Below are positions 1 through 10,772 of a stretch of 64,000 bases of DNA, piece by piece (position 1 is the stretch's first letter; the number at the start of each line of letters is the position of its first letter). The position numbers and the translations under genes are program-made. The notes below the pieces were generated by a model, which was not told where the DNA came from, made no database searches, and saw only the letters and a program-made list of their open reading frames with translations. The stretch comes from Megalopta genalis (taxonomy: Eukaryota > Arthropoda > Insecta > Hymenoptera > Halictidae): NCBI RefSeq assembly GCF_051020955.1, contig NW_027477004.1, positions 45,651 to 109,650 on the forward strand, in the 5' to 3' direction.

Positions 1-480
1 AACTATCGAGTTAGCTTCAAATCTATGCGAAACACACGATTTATCTTCAAATCAATGCGATGTAGAAGGTTTAGCTTCGAATCAATAAGAGATAGAAGGT
101 TTAGCTTCAAATCAATAGAATATAGAAGGTTTAGCTTCAAATCAATGCGATATAGAAGGTTTAGCTTCAAATCCATACGAAACACATGATTTAGCTTCAA
201 ATCAATTCGAAGGGCAAGGCTTAGATTCAAATCCATGCGAAACAAATGATTTAGCTTCAGATGAATGCGAAGTAGAAGGCTCAGCTTCAAATCCATGCGG
301 CACATATGATTTAGCTTTAAATACTTGCGATATAAGTGACATAGTTTCAAAAGGAGGCGAAACGAACGAGTTAGCTTCAAATCCATGCGAAACACATGAT
401 TTAGCTGCAAATCAATGTGATGTACAAGGTTTAGCTTCAAATCCATGCGATACACAAGATTTAGCTTCAAATCAATGCGA

Positions 481-510
481 TGTAGAAGGTTTGCTTCAAA
501 TCAATAAGAG
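481..510 (+). repeat. 29-nt monomer (type copy of an inherited single-base deletion)
   Basis: The monomer reads GGTTTGCTTC where others read GGTTTAGCTTC, so it has lost one base. The same form recurs near 8231, 27074, 36767, 38597 and 48439. A related form, ATAGTTTGCTTC, occurs near 5073, 11045, 13868, 17318, 21160 and 23980. Both are followed by the same neighbours in each copy, so each deletion arose once and was multiplied with its unit. The deletion shifts every reading frame. Confidence 0.85.
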
Positions 511-950
511 GTAGATGGTTTAGCTTCAAATCAATAGAATATAGAAGGTTTAGCTTCAAATAAATGCGATGTAGAAGGTTTAGCTTCAAATCCATACGAC
601 ACACATGATTTAGATTCAAATCAAATCGAAGGACAAGTCATAGATTCAAATCCATGCGAAACAAACGATTTCGCTTCGAATCAATGCGAAGTAGAAGGCG
701 TAGCTTCAAATCCATGCGAAACAAATGGTTTAGCTACAAATACTTATGATATACATTATTTAGCTACAACTGCATGCGAAACTAACGAGTTAGCTTCAAA
801 TCCATGCGATACACATGATTTAGCTTCAAATCAATGCGATGTGGAAGGTTCAGCTTCAAATCCATGCGATACACAAGATTTAGCTTCAAATCAATGCGAT
901 GAAGAAGGTGTAGCTTCAAATCCATGCGAAACAAATGATATAGCTTCAAA

Positions 951-1025
951 CACTTGGGGTGTAAGTGATATAGCTTCAAATGAAGACTAATCAAACGAGT
1001 TAGCTTCAAAATCCACGCGATACAC
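951..1025 (+). repeat. Punctuation module with 31-nt monomer (type copy of about 33)
   Basis: The module reads CACTTGGGGTGTAAGTG, then a monomer ending TGAAGACTAATCAAACG, then a monomer with TTCAAAATCC (one extra A, so 31 nt). In the + decapeptide frame it gives a TAA after SNED or SNAD and then shifts the frame. By eye I count 33 copies, near 983, 1527, 4857, 7345, 8725, 9535, 10105, 10827, 12687, 12927, 13650, 16140, 16380, 17100, 19980, 20220, 20940, 23790, 26190, 27570, 28110, 35640, 37410, 39240, 42330, 42750, 47255, 49085, 51725, 52147, 52690, 55780 and 59260. All carry the extra A. Confidence 0.88.
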
Positions 1026-3399
1026 ACGATTTAGCTTCAAATACTAGCGATATAAGTGATGTAGATTCAACTGCAGGCGAAACGAACGAGTTAGCTTCAA
1101 ATCCATGCGAAACACATGATTTAGCTGCAAATCAATGCGATGTAGAAGGTTTAGCTTCAAAACAATAGGAGGTAGAAGGTTCAGCTTCAAATCAATAGGA
1201 TGTAGAAGGTTTCGCTTCAAATCAATCCGATGTAGAAGGTTTAGCTTCAAATCCATACGAAACACATGATTTAGCTTCAAATCAATTCGAAGGACAAGGC
1301 TTAGCTTCAAATCAATGCAAAACAAATGGTTTAGCTACGAATACTTGTGATATACATTATTTAGCTACAACTGCATGCGAAACTAACGAGTTAGCTTCAA
1401 ATCCATGCGAGACACATGATTTAACTTCTATTCAATGCGATGTAGAAGGTTTAGCTTCAAATCCACGCGAAACAAATGATTTAGCTTCAAACACTTGGGG
1501 TATAAGTGATATAGCTTCAAATGCAGACTAATCAAACGAGTTAGCTTCAAAATCCACGCGATACACATGATTTAGCTTCAAACAATTGCGATATAAGTGA
1601 TGTAGATTCAACTGCAGGCTAAACGAACGAGTTAGCTTCAAATCCATGCGAAACACATGATTTAGCTGCAAATCAATGTGATGTAGAAGGTTTAGCTTCA
1701 AATCCATGCGATACACAAGATTTAGCTTCAAATCAATGCGATGTAGAAGGTTCATCTTCAAATCCATGCAACACATATGATTTAGCTTCAAATACTTGCG
1801 ATATAAGTGATATAGCTTGAAAAGCTGGAGGAACAAACGAGGTTGCTTCAATTCCATGCGAAACACATGATTTAGCTTCAAATCAATGCGAAGTGGAAGG
1901 CGTAGCTTCAAATCCATGCAAAACAAATGGTTTAGCTACGAATACTTGTGATATACATTATTTAGCTACAACTGCATGCGAAACTAACGATTTAGCTTCA
2001 AATCCATGCGAAACACACGATTCATCTTCAAATCAATGCGATGTAGAAGGTTTAGCCTCAAATCAATAAGAGGTTGATGGTTTAGCTTGAAATCAATACA
2101 ATATAGAAGGTTTAGCTTCAAATAAATGCGATGTAGAAGGTTTAGCTACAAATCCATGCCATACACATGATGTAGATTCAAATCAATTCGAAGGACAAGG
2201 CTTAGATTCAAATCCATGCGAAACAAATGATTTAGCTTCAAATGAATGCGAAGTAGGAGGCTTGGCTTCAAATCAATGCAAAACAAATGGTTTAACTACA
2301 AATACTTGTGATAAACATTATTTAGCTACAACTGCATGCGAAACAAACGCGTTAACTTCAAATCCATGCGATACACATGATTTAGCTTCAAATCAATGCG
2401 ATGTAGAAGGTTTCGCTTCAAATCCATGCCATACACAAGATTTAGCTTCAAATCAATGCGATGTAGTAGGTTCAGCTTCAAATCCATGCGACACATATGA
2501 TTAAGCTTCAAATACTTGCGATATAAGTGATATAGCTTCAAAAGCTCTAGGAACAAACGAGCTAGCTTCAATTCCATGCGAGTCTCATGATTTAGCTTCA
2601 AATCAATGCGATGTAGAAGGTTCAGCTTCAAATCCATACGAAACACATGATTTAGCTTCAAATCAATTCGAAGTACAATGCTTAGATTCAAATCCATGCG
2701 AAACAAATGATTTAGCTTCAAATGAATGCGAAGTAGAAGGCTTAGATTCAAATCCATGCAAAACAAATGGTTTAGCTACAAATGCTTATGATATACATTA
2801 TTTAGCTACAACTGCATGCGAAACAAACGAGTTAGCTTCAAATCCATGCTATATACATGCTTTAGCTTCAAATCAATGCGATGTAGAAAGTTAAGCTTCA
2901 AATCCATGCGATACACAAGATTTAGCTTCAAATGAATGCGATGTACTAGGTTCAGCTTCAAATCCATGCGACACATATGATTTAGCTTCAAATACTTGCG
3001 ATATAAGTGATATAGCTTCAAAAGCTGTAGGAACAAACGAGGTAGTTTCAATTCCATGCGAGACACATGATTTAGCTTCAAATCAATGCGATGTAGAAGG
3101 TTTAGCTTCAAATTCAAGCGTAACACATGATTTAGCTTCAAATACTTGCGATATAAGTGATATAGCTTCGAATACAGGCGAAACGATCGAGTTAGCTTCA
3201 AATCCATGCGAAACACATGACTCAGCTGCAAATCAATTCAATGTAGAAGGATTAGCTTCAAATCCATGAGAAACACATTATTTAGCTGCAAATCAGTGCG
3301 AAGTAGAAGCCTCGGGTTCAAATCAATGCAATTCAAATGGTTCATCTTCAAATACTTGTGAAAGACATGATTTAGCTTCAACTGCATGCGAAACAAACG

Positions 3400-4708
3400 A
3401 GTTAGCTTCAAATCCAAGCGAAACACATGATTTAGCTTCAAATCAATTCGAAGTAGAAGATTTACCTTCAAATCAATGCGAAACAAATGGTTTAGCTTCA
3501 AATACTTGTGATATACACGATTTTGCTTCAGCTGCATGCGACACAAACGAGTTAGATTCATATCCAAGTGAAACACATGATTTAGTTTCAAATCAATGCG
3601 AAGTAGAAGGCTTAGCTTCAAATCCATGCGAATCAAATTATTCTGCTTCAAGTACTTGTGATATAGTTGATTTAGCTTCAACTGCATGCGAAAGAAACGA
3701 GTTAGCTTCAAATCAATGCGAAGTGTGAGGTTTATCTTCAAATACATGGGAAACAAATGGTTTAGCTTCAAATACTTGTAAATACATAATTTTGCTTCAG
3801 ATGCATGCGAAACAAACGAGTTAGCTTCAAATCCCAGCAAAACACATGATTTAGCTTCAAATCAATGCGAAATAGAAGCCTTAGCATCAAATCCATGCGA
3901 CACAAATTATTTAGCTTCTTATACTTGCGATATAAGTGATATAGCTTCAAATGCAGGCGAAACAAACGAGTGATCTTCAAATCCAAGCAAAACACATGAT
4001 TTAGCTTCAAATCAATGCGAAATAGAAGCCTTAGCATCAAATCCATGCGTCACAAATTATTTAGCTTCTTATACTTGCGATATAAGTGATATAGCTTCAA
4101 ATGCAGGCGAAACAAACGAGTGATCTTCAAATCCAAGCGTAACACATGATTTAACTTCAAATCAATGGGAAGTAGAAGATGTACCTTCAAATCCATGCGA
4201 AACAAATGGTTTAGCTTCAAATACTTGTGGTATACATGATTTACATTCAACTGCATGCGAAACAAACGATTTAGCTTCACACCCAAGGGAAACACATGAT
4301 TTAAATTCATATCAATGCGAAGTAGAAGGCTTAGCATCAAATCCATGGGACACAAATTATTTAGCTTCTTATACTTGCGATATAAGTGATATAGCTTCAA
4401 ATGCATGCGAAACAAACGAGTTAGCTTCAAATCCAAGCGAAACACATGATTTAGCTTCAAATCAATGCGAAATAGAAGGCTTAGCATCAAATCCATGCGA
4501 CACAAATTATTTAGCTTCATATACTTGCGATATAAGTGATATAGCTTCAAATGCAGCCGAAACAAACGAGTGATCTTCAAATCCAAGCGCAACACATGAT
4601 TTAACTTCAAATCAATGCGAAGTAGAAGATTTAGGTTCAAATACATGCGAAACGAATGGTTCAGCTTCAAATACTTGTAATATACATGATTTACCTTCAA
4701 CTGCATGC
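3400..4708 (+). repeat. Z-subfamily stretch at the right end of Block X copy 1
   Basis: Monomers here differ from the rest of the array in shared ways. TCCAAGCG replaces TCCATGCG, TTAACTTC and TTAGCATC appear in the core, and linkers such as CACAAATTAT are followed by TTAGCTTCTTATACTTGCG. A recurrent GAGTGATCTTC puts a TGA in the + decapeptide frame, for example at about 3970, 4120 and 4570. A local 150-bp duplication is visible: 3811-3960 and 3961-4110 have nearly the same order of variants. The same stretch recurs near 29850-31143. Confidence 0.75.
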
Positions 4709-5280
4709 GCAACGAACGAGTTAGCTTCAAATCCATGCGAAACACATGATTTAGCTGCAAATCAATGCGATGAAGAAGGATTAGCTTCAAATCCATGCGA
4801 AACAAATGATATAGCTTCTAACTCTTGGGGTGTAAATGATATAGCTTCAAATGAAGACTAATCAAACGAGTTAGCTTCAAAATCCACGCGATACACATGA
4901 TTTAGCTTCAAATACTAGCGATATAAGTGATGTAGATTCAACTGCAGGCGAAACGAACGTGTTATCTTCAAATCCATGCGAAACACATGATTTAGCTGCA
5001 AATCAATGCGATGTAGAAGGTTTAGCTTCAAATCCATGCGATACACATGATTAAGCTTCAAATCAATGCGATGTAGATAGTTTGCTTCAAATCCATGCGA
5101 TACACAAGATTTAGCTTCAAATGAATGCGATGTAGTAGGTTCAGCTTCAAATCCATGCTATATAAGTGATATAGCTTCAAAAGCAGGAGGAACAAACGAG
5201 GTAGCTTCAATTCCATGCAAGACAAATGCTTTAGCTTCAAATCAATGCGAAGTATAAGGCGTAGCTTCAAATCCATGCGA

Positions 5281-5350
5281 AACAAATGGTTTAGCTACAA
5301 ATACTTGTGATATACATTATTTAGCTACAACTGCATGCGAAACAAACGAG
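5281..5350 (+). repeat. CTACAA module (type copy of a frequent variant pair)
   Basis: This pair of monomers has TTAGCTACAA in place of TTAGCTTCAA, around the linker TATACATTAT and the half-core ACTGCATGCGA. On the - strand each CTACAA reads TTGTAG and puts TAG in the VFRMDLKLNH frame. Most - strand open frames in that phase therefore end with the residues RMQL just here. The module recurs throughout Blocks X, Y, W, V and T, for example near 1350, 5310, 11310, 14110, 24220, 36070, 40330, 48340, 54020 and 61210. It is rare in Block Z, which is where the longest - strand open frame lies. Confidence 0.85.
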
Positions 5351-7449
5351 TTAGCTTCAAATCCATGCGATACACATGATTTAGCTTCAAATCAATGCGA
5401 TGTAGAAGGTTTAGCTACAAATCCATGCCATACACAAGATTTAGATTCAAATCAATTCGAAGGACAAGGCTTAGATTCAGATCCATGAGAAATAAATGAT
5501 TTAGCTTCAAATGAATGCGAAGTAGAAGGCTTAGCTTCAAATCCATGCAAAACAAATGGTTTAGCTACAAATACTTGTGATATACATCATTTAGCTACAA
5601 CTGCATGCTAAACGAACGAGTTAGCTTCAAATCCATGCGATTCACATGATTTATCTTCAAATCAATGCGATGTAGAAGGTTTAGCTTCAAATCCATGCGA
5701 TACACAAGATTTAGCTTCAAATCAATGCGATGTAGAAGGTTTAGCTTCAAATCAATTCGAAGGACAAGGCTTAGATTCAAATCCATGCGAAACAAATGAT
5801 TTAGCTTTAAATGAATGCGAAGTAGAAGGCTTAGCTTCAAATCCATGCAAAACAAATGGTTTAGCTACAAATACTTGTGATATACATCATTTTGCTACAA
5901 CTGCATGCTAAACGAACAAGTTAGCTCCAAATCCATGCGATTCACATGATTTAGCTTCAAGTCAATGCGATGTAGAAGGTTTGGCTTCAAATCAATTAGA
6001 GGTAGAATGTTCAGCCTCAAATCAATAGAATATAGAAGGTTTAGCTTCAAATCAATGCGATGTAGAAGGTTTAGCTACAAATCCATGCCATACACAAGAT
6101 TTAGCTTCAAATCAATTCGAAGGACAAGGCTTAGATTCAAATCCATGCGAAACAAATGATTTAGCTTTAAATGAATGCGAAGTAGAAGGCTTAGCTTCAA
6201 ATCCATGCAAAACAAATGGTTTAGCTACAAATACTTGTGATATACATCATTTTGCTACAACTGCATGCTAAACGAACGAGTTAGCTCCAAATCCATGCGA
6301 TTCGCATGATTTAGCTTCAAGTCAAAGCGATGTAGAAGGTTTAGCTTCAAATCAATTAGAGGTAGAAGGTTCAGCTTCAAATCAATAGAATATAGAAGGT
6401 TTAGCTTCAAATCAATGCGATGTAGAAGGTTTAGCTTCAAATCCATACGAAACACATGATTTAGCTTCAAATCAATTCGAAGGACAAGGCTTAGATTCAA
6501 ATCCATGCGAAACAAATGATTTAACTTCAAATGAATGCGAAGTAGAAGGCTTAGCTTCAAATCCATGCAAAACAAATGGTTTAGCTACAAATACTTGTGA
6601 TATACATTATTTAGCTACAACTGCATGCGAAACAAACGAGATAGCTTCAAATCTATGCTATATACATGATTTAGCTTCAAATCAATGCGATGTAGAAGGT
6701 TTAGCTTCAAATCCATGCGATACACCAGATTTAGTTTCAAATCAATGCGATGTAGTAGGTTCAGCTTCAAATCCATGCGACACATATGATTTAGTTTCAA
6801 ATACTTGCGATATAAGTGATATAGCTTCAAAAGCTGTAGGAACAAACGAGGTAGCTTCAGTTCCATGCGAGAAACATGATTTAGCTTCAAATCAATGCGA
6901 TGTAGAAGGTTTAGCTTCAAATACTTGCGATATAAGTGATCTAGCCTCAAATACAGACGAAACGAACGAGTTAGCTTCAAATCCTTGCGAAACACATGAT
7001 TCAGCTGCAAATCAATAACGGTGTAGAAGGTTCAGCTTCAAATCCATGCCAAACACATGATTTAGATTCAAATCCATGGGATGTAGAAGGTTTAGCTTCA
7101 AATCCATGCGGAACACATTATTTAGCTGCAAATAGGTGCGAAGTAGAAGGTTCGGGTTCAAATCAATGCGATTTCAATGGTTCATCTTCAAATACTTGTG
7201 AAAGACATGATTTAGCTTCAACTGCATGCGAAACACATGATTTAGCTGCAAATCAATGCGATGAAGAAGGTTTAGCTTCAAATCCATGCAAAACAAATGA
7301 TATAGCTTCAAACACTTGGGGTATAAATGATATAGCTTCAAATGAAGACTAATCAAACGAGTTAGCTTCAAAATCCACGCGATACACATGATTTAGCTTC
7401 AAATATTAGCGATATAAGTGATGTAGATTCAACTGCAGGCGAAACGAAC

Positions 7450-9970
7450 GAGTTAGCTTCAAATCCATGCGAAACACATGATTTATCTTCAAATCAATGC
7501 GATGTAGAAGGTTTAGCTTCAAATCAATAAGAGATAGAAGGTTTAGCTTCAAATCAATAGAATATAGAAGGTTTAGCTTCAAATCAATGCGATATTGAAG
7601 GTTTAGCTTCAAATCCATACGAAACACATGATTTAGCTTCAAATCAATTCGAAGGGCAAGGCTTAGATTCAAATCCATGCGAAACAAATGATTTAGCTTC
7701 AGATGAATGCGAAGTAGAAGGCTCAGCTTCAAATCCATGCGGCACATATGATTTAGCTTTAAATACTTGCGATATAAGTGACATAGTTTCAAAAGGAGGC
7801 GAAACGAACGAGTTAGCTTCAAATCCATGCGAAACACATGATTTAGCTGCAAATCAATGTGATGTACAAGGTTTAGCTTCAAATCCATGCGATACACAAG
7901 ATTTAGCTTCAAATCAATGCGATGTAGAAAGTTCAGCTTCAAATCCATGCGACACATATGATTTAGCTTCAAATACTTGCGATATAAGTGATATAGCTTC
8001 AAAAGCTGGAGGAACAAACGAGGTGGCTTCAATTCCATGCGAAACAAATGATTTAGCTTCAAATCAATGCGAAGTAGAAGACGTAGCTTCAAATCCATGC
8101 GAAACAAATGGTTTAGCTACAAATACTTGTGATATAGATTATTTAGCTACAACTGCATGCGAAACTAACGAGTTAGCTTCAAATCCTTGCGAAACACACG
8201 ATTTATCTTCAAATCAATGCGATGTAGAAGGTTTGCTTCAAATCAATAAGAGGTAGATGGTTTAGCTTCAAATCAATAGAATATAGAAGGTTTAGCTTCA
8301 AATAAATGCGATGTAGAAGGTTTAGCTTCAAATCCATACGACACACATGATTTAGATTCAAATCAAATCGAAGGACAAGTCATAGATTCAAATCCATGCG
8401 AAACAAACGATTTAGCTTCAAATCAATGCGAAGTAGAAGGCGTAGCTTCAAATCCATGCGAAACAAATGGTTTAGCTACAAATACTTACGATATACATTA
8501 TTTAGCTACAACTGCATGCGAAACTAACGAGTTAGCTTCAAAGCCATGCGATACACATGATTTAGCTTCAAATCAATGCGATGTGGAAGGTTCAGCTTCA
8601 AATCCATGCGATACACAAGATTTAGCTTCAAATCAATGCGATGAAGAAGGTGTAGCTTCAAATCCATGCGAAACAAATGATATAGCTTCAAACACTTGGG
8701 GTGTAAGTGATATCGCTTCAAATGAAGACTAATCAAACGAGTTAGCTTCAAAATCCACGCAATACACACGATTTAGCTTCAAATACTAGCGATATAAGTG
8801 ATGTAGATTCAACTGCAGGCGAAACGAACGAGTTAGCTTCAAATCCATGCGAAACACATGATTTAGCTGCAAATCAATGCGATGTAGAAGGTTTGGCTTC
8901 AAAACAATAAGAGGTAGAAGGTTTAGCTTCAAATCGATAGAATGTAGTAGGTTTAGCTTCAAATCAATGCGATGTAGAAGGTTCAGCTTCAAATCCATAC
9001 GAAACACATGATTTAGCTTCAAATCAATTCGAAGGACAAGGCTTAGATTCAAATCCATGCGAAACAAATGATTTAGCTTCAAATCAATGCGACGTAGAAG
9101 GTTTAGCTTCAAATCCATGCGATACACAAGATTTAGCTTCAAATCAATGCGATGTAGTAGGTTCAGCTTCAAATCCATGCGACACATATAATTTAGCTTC
9201 AAATACTTGCGATATAAGTGATATAGCTTCAAAAGCTGGAGGAACAAACGAGATTGCTTCAATTCCATGCGGAACACATGATTTAGCTTCAAATCAATGC
9301 GAAGTAGAAGGCGTAGCTTCAAATCAATGCAAAACAAATGGTTTAGCTACGAATACTTGTGATATACATTATTTAGCTACAACTGCATGCGAAACTAACG
9401 AGTTAGCTTCAAATCCATGCGAGACACATGATTTAACTTCTATTCAATGCGATGTAGTAGGTTTAGCTTCAAATCCACGCGAACAAATGATTTAGCTTCA
9501 AACACTTGGGGTATAAGTGATATAGCTTCAAATGCAGACTAATCAAACGAGTTAGCTTCAAAATCCACGCGATACACATGATTTAGCTTCAAATACTTGC
9601 GATATAAGTGATATAGCTTGAAAAGCTGGAGGAACAAACGAGGTTGCTTCAATTCCATGCGAAACACATTATTTAGCTGCAAATCAGTGCGAAGTAGAAG
9701 GCTCGGGTTCAAATCAATGCAATTCAAATGGTTCATCTTCAAATACTTGTGAAAGACATGATTTAGCTTCAAATTAATGCGACACACATGATTTAGCTTC
9801 AAATCAATGCGTTGTAGAAGGTTTAGCTTCAAATCCATGCAAAACACGTGATTTATCTACCAATTAATGCGAAGTAGAAGGCTTAGCTTCAAATCCATGT
9901 GAATCAAATGGTTTAGCTACAAATACTTGTGATATACGTTATTTAGATTTAACTGCATGCGCAACGATGA
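7450..9970 (+). repeat. X-like array segment inside Y unit 1
   Basis: From about 7443 this segment matches 26286 onward with an offset of 18843. After 270 bp that the 26-kb copy lacks (9 monomers, near 9030-9300) the offset is 18573, and the match continues to about 9668. The first 470 bases of the window match the same part with an offset of 7442. The last 300 bp, from 9670 to 9970, are a patchwork resembling 3271-3370 and Y-type monomers. The other Y units lack the whole segment, so it looks like X array moved into a Y unit, or the remnant of an X/Y exchange. Confidence 0.72.
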
Positions 9971-10772
9971 GTTAGCTTCTAATCCATGCGATACACATGA
10001 TTTAGCTGCAAATCAATGCGATGTTGAAGGTTTAGCTTCAAATCCACGCGAAACAAATGATTTAGCTTCAAACACTTGGGGTATAAGTGATATAGCTTCA
10101 AATGCAGACTAATCAAACGAGTTAGCTTCAAAATCAACGCGATACACATGATTTAGCTTCAAATCAATTCGAAGGACAAGGCTTAGATTCAAATCCATGC
10201 GAAACAAATGACTTAGCTTGAAATGAAAGCGAAGTAGAAGGCTTAGCTTCAAATCCATGCAAAACAAATGGTTTAGCTACAAGTGCTTGTGATATACATT
10301 ATTTAGCTACAACTGCATGCGAAACAAACGAGTTAGCTTCAAATCCATGCTACATACATGATTTAGCTGCAAATCAATGCGATGTAGAAGGTTTAGCTTC
10401 AAATCCATGCAAAACACGTGATTTATATTCCAATTAATGCGAAGTAGAAGGCTTAGCTTCAAATCCATGCGAATCAAATGGTTTAGATTCAAATACTTGT
10501 GATATACGTTAATTAGATTTAACTGCATGCGCAACGAACGAGTTAGCTTCAAATCCATGCGAAACACATGATTTATCTGCAAATCAATGCGATGAAGAAG
10601 GTATAGCTTCAAATCCATGCGAATCAAATGGTTTAGCTTCACATACTTGTGATATACGTTATTTAGATTTAACTGCATGCGCAACGAACGAGTTAGCTTC
10701 AAATCCATGCGAAACACATGATTTAGCTGCAAATCAATGCGATGAAGAAGGATTAGCTTCAAATCCATGCGA

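Larger units (their letters stand above)
1..4708 (+). repeat. Block X, copy 1 (left end truncated by the window)
   Basis: This segment matches 26286-31143 almost base for base over long stretches. For example, the stretch near 3241-3300 is identical to that at 29676. The offset between copies is 26285 at the start, 26585 from about 481 and 26435 from about 2611. Copy 1 therefore lacks 300 bp (10 monomers) near 475 and has 150 bp (5 monomers) more near 2470-2610. Its first part uses standard linkers and carries punctuation modules near 983 and 1527. The part from about 3400 to 4708 is made of the Z subfamily (see 30841). At about 4708 it switches abruptly into Y-type array, while copy 2 continues into Z. 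Confidence 0.85.
4801..10772 (+). repeat. Block Y higher-order unit 1 (5,972 bp, carries an X-like insertion)
   Basis: I set unit starts at the repeated marker with TAACTCTTGGGGTGTAAATG, taking the AACAAATGAT just before it as base 1. Unit 1 has the same order of variants as unit 3 up to about 7450. It then has about 2,520 extra bases and resumes near 9970. Its length is 199 x 30 + 2. The +2 is explained by five 31-nt punctuation monomers (near 4857, 7345, 8725, 9535, 10105), one extra base near 7017, and four single-base losses (near 5073, 8231, 9482, 9967). Confidence 0.82.

Noticed and set aside
5965..6159. Repeated 64-codon + strand open frame seen in all six Y units
   Set aside because: Its conservation follows from duplication of the unit. 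It is the FSFKSMRCRR phase of TGTAGAAGG-linked monomers and overlaps frames on both strands. I used it only as a position marker.
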